This document shows, in pieces, positions 6,031 through 6,278 of a DNA stretch of 6,278 nt. How positions within the stretch are numbered: position 1 is the stretch's first letter; every line of letters starts with the position of its first letter. The position numbers and the translations under genes are program-made. The notes beneath the pieces are model-generated. The model had not been told where the DNA came from and did not search any database. It saw only the letters and a list, made by a program, of their open reading frames with translations. Source of the DNA: Patescibacteria group bacterium (GTDB lineage Bacteria; Patescibacteriota; Minisyncoccia; Phycocordibacterales; PALSA-1337). The DNA lies in contig JAGWLE010000042.1 of the NCBI GenBank assembly GCA_028864955.1, positions 1 through 6,278 on the forward strand, in the 5' to 3' direction.

Positions 6031-6278
6031 TTATGGCCTGAAACGAAAGATCTTGCCGCTGTACTGCGAATGAACCGTGCAGAATGGGTGATCCGTCCAA
6101 ACCCCGATACGTCCGACAATGCGTGCCGGAATACCGTGATCCACGGCAGAGCTCGTGAAACGCATGGCGTGCTCTTCCGCCATCACGGCAAGAAGGCGCT
6201 GGCCGCCGCTGAAGAACGTATAACCCTCTTCATCGGTCAGTTTTTGGGATTCGTAGCAATTCAGCATGAATTCCGGGG
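6031..6278 (-). CDS. purM: phosphoribosylformylglycinamidine cyclo-ligase (AIR synthase) C-terminal part, 5' end outside window
   Basis: Only the last 81 residues are present; the frame stays open to the window edge, so the Met codon at 6267 is internal. AIR synthase closes the imidazole ring in de novo purine synthesis (FGAM + ATP to AIR), in the cytoplasm. The fragment follows the end of the PurM C-terminal (AIRS-C) domain: PEFM...LTDEEGYTFFSGGQRLLAV matches the family pattern of DxxEMYxxFNMGxxMxxxV, then a helix (AEEHAMRFTSSAVDHG), then GIPARIVGRIG, matching the A-x-(V/I)-(I/V)-G-x-(V/I) strand. The final CTVHSQYSGKIFRF resembles the closing beta-strand. The ATP-binding N-terminal domain is not visible, so relatives with the same fold (ThiL, PurL, SelD, HypE) are not fully excluded, though the DEEGYTFFSGGQR section favours PurM. 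Confidence 0.65.
   Translation of the reverse strand, partial: PEFMLNCYESQKLTDEEGYTFFSGGQRLLAVMAEEHAMRFTSSAVDHGIPARIVGRIGVWTDHPFCTVHSQYSGKIFRFRP

Noticed and set aside
5792..6100. Minus-strand open frame of 102 codons across the gap and into the PurM-like gene
   Set aside because: Overlaps the PurM-like frame and the terminator hairpin, has no promoter or recognised domain; its 3' half looks somewhat protein-like but lacks a start of its own.
1..6278. CRISPR arrays, tRNA/rRNA genes, insertion sequences, attachment sites, or a wholly new system
   Set aside because: No direct repeats, cloverleaf, transposase or terminal repeats were seen; all large genes belong to known families.

Overview
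The window looks like a compact chromosomal segment of a Patescibacteria (CPR)-type bacterium. Evidence for this is the type of MacA/HlyD-like adaptor (very long helical insert, low-complexity tail), a DoxX-family protein, very short gene gaps, and gene starts without Shine-Dalgarno sequences. The phylum assignment is inference from protein character, not from a marker gene. The standard code fits, since TGA ends two of the genes.

Left part (1-3504, + strand): an efflux operon in MacA-MacB order. It holds the 3' part of a periplasmic-adaptor-type protein (HlyD/MacA family, 5' end outside the window), a MacB/LolD-type ATPase 11 nt later, and a MacB/FtsX-type permease 63 nt after that. Together they would form an ATP-driven exporter. 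If the host is a monoderm, as CPR bacteria are thought to be, the adaptor works at the single membrane without a TolC partner.

Middle (3505-4254, + strand): a short-chain dehydrogenase/reductase with its own promoter. The -10 box sits so close to the ATG that the mRNA should be leaderless. It converges, with an 18-bp gap, on the minus-strand genes.

Right part (4273-6278, minus strand; transcription order is right to left): the 3' end of a PurM-like AIR synthase gene followed by a good intrinsic terminator; about 250 nt with no supportable gene; a DrrB/ABC-2-type permease with no ATPase gene beside it; a probable terminator; and a DoxX-family membrane protein. The permease and DoxX genes again each have an extended -10 box ending 7 nt before the ATG.

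The most interesting signal is this repeated architecture: three separately transcribed genes share TGN-TATNNT, then 6-7 nt, then ATG, and so point to leaderless transcripts as a regular expression mode here. I see no CRISPR array, mobile element, tRNA or rRNA, and nothing that amounts to a wholly new enzymatic or defence system.
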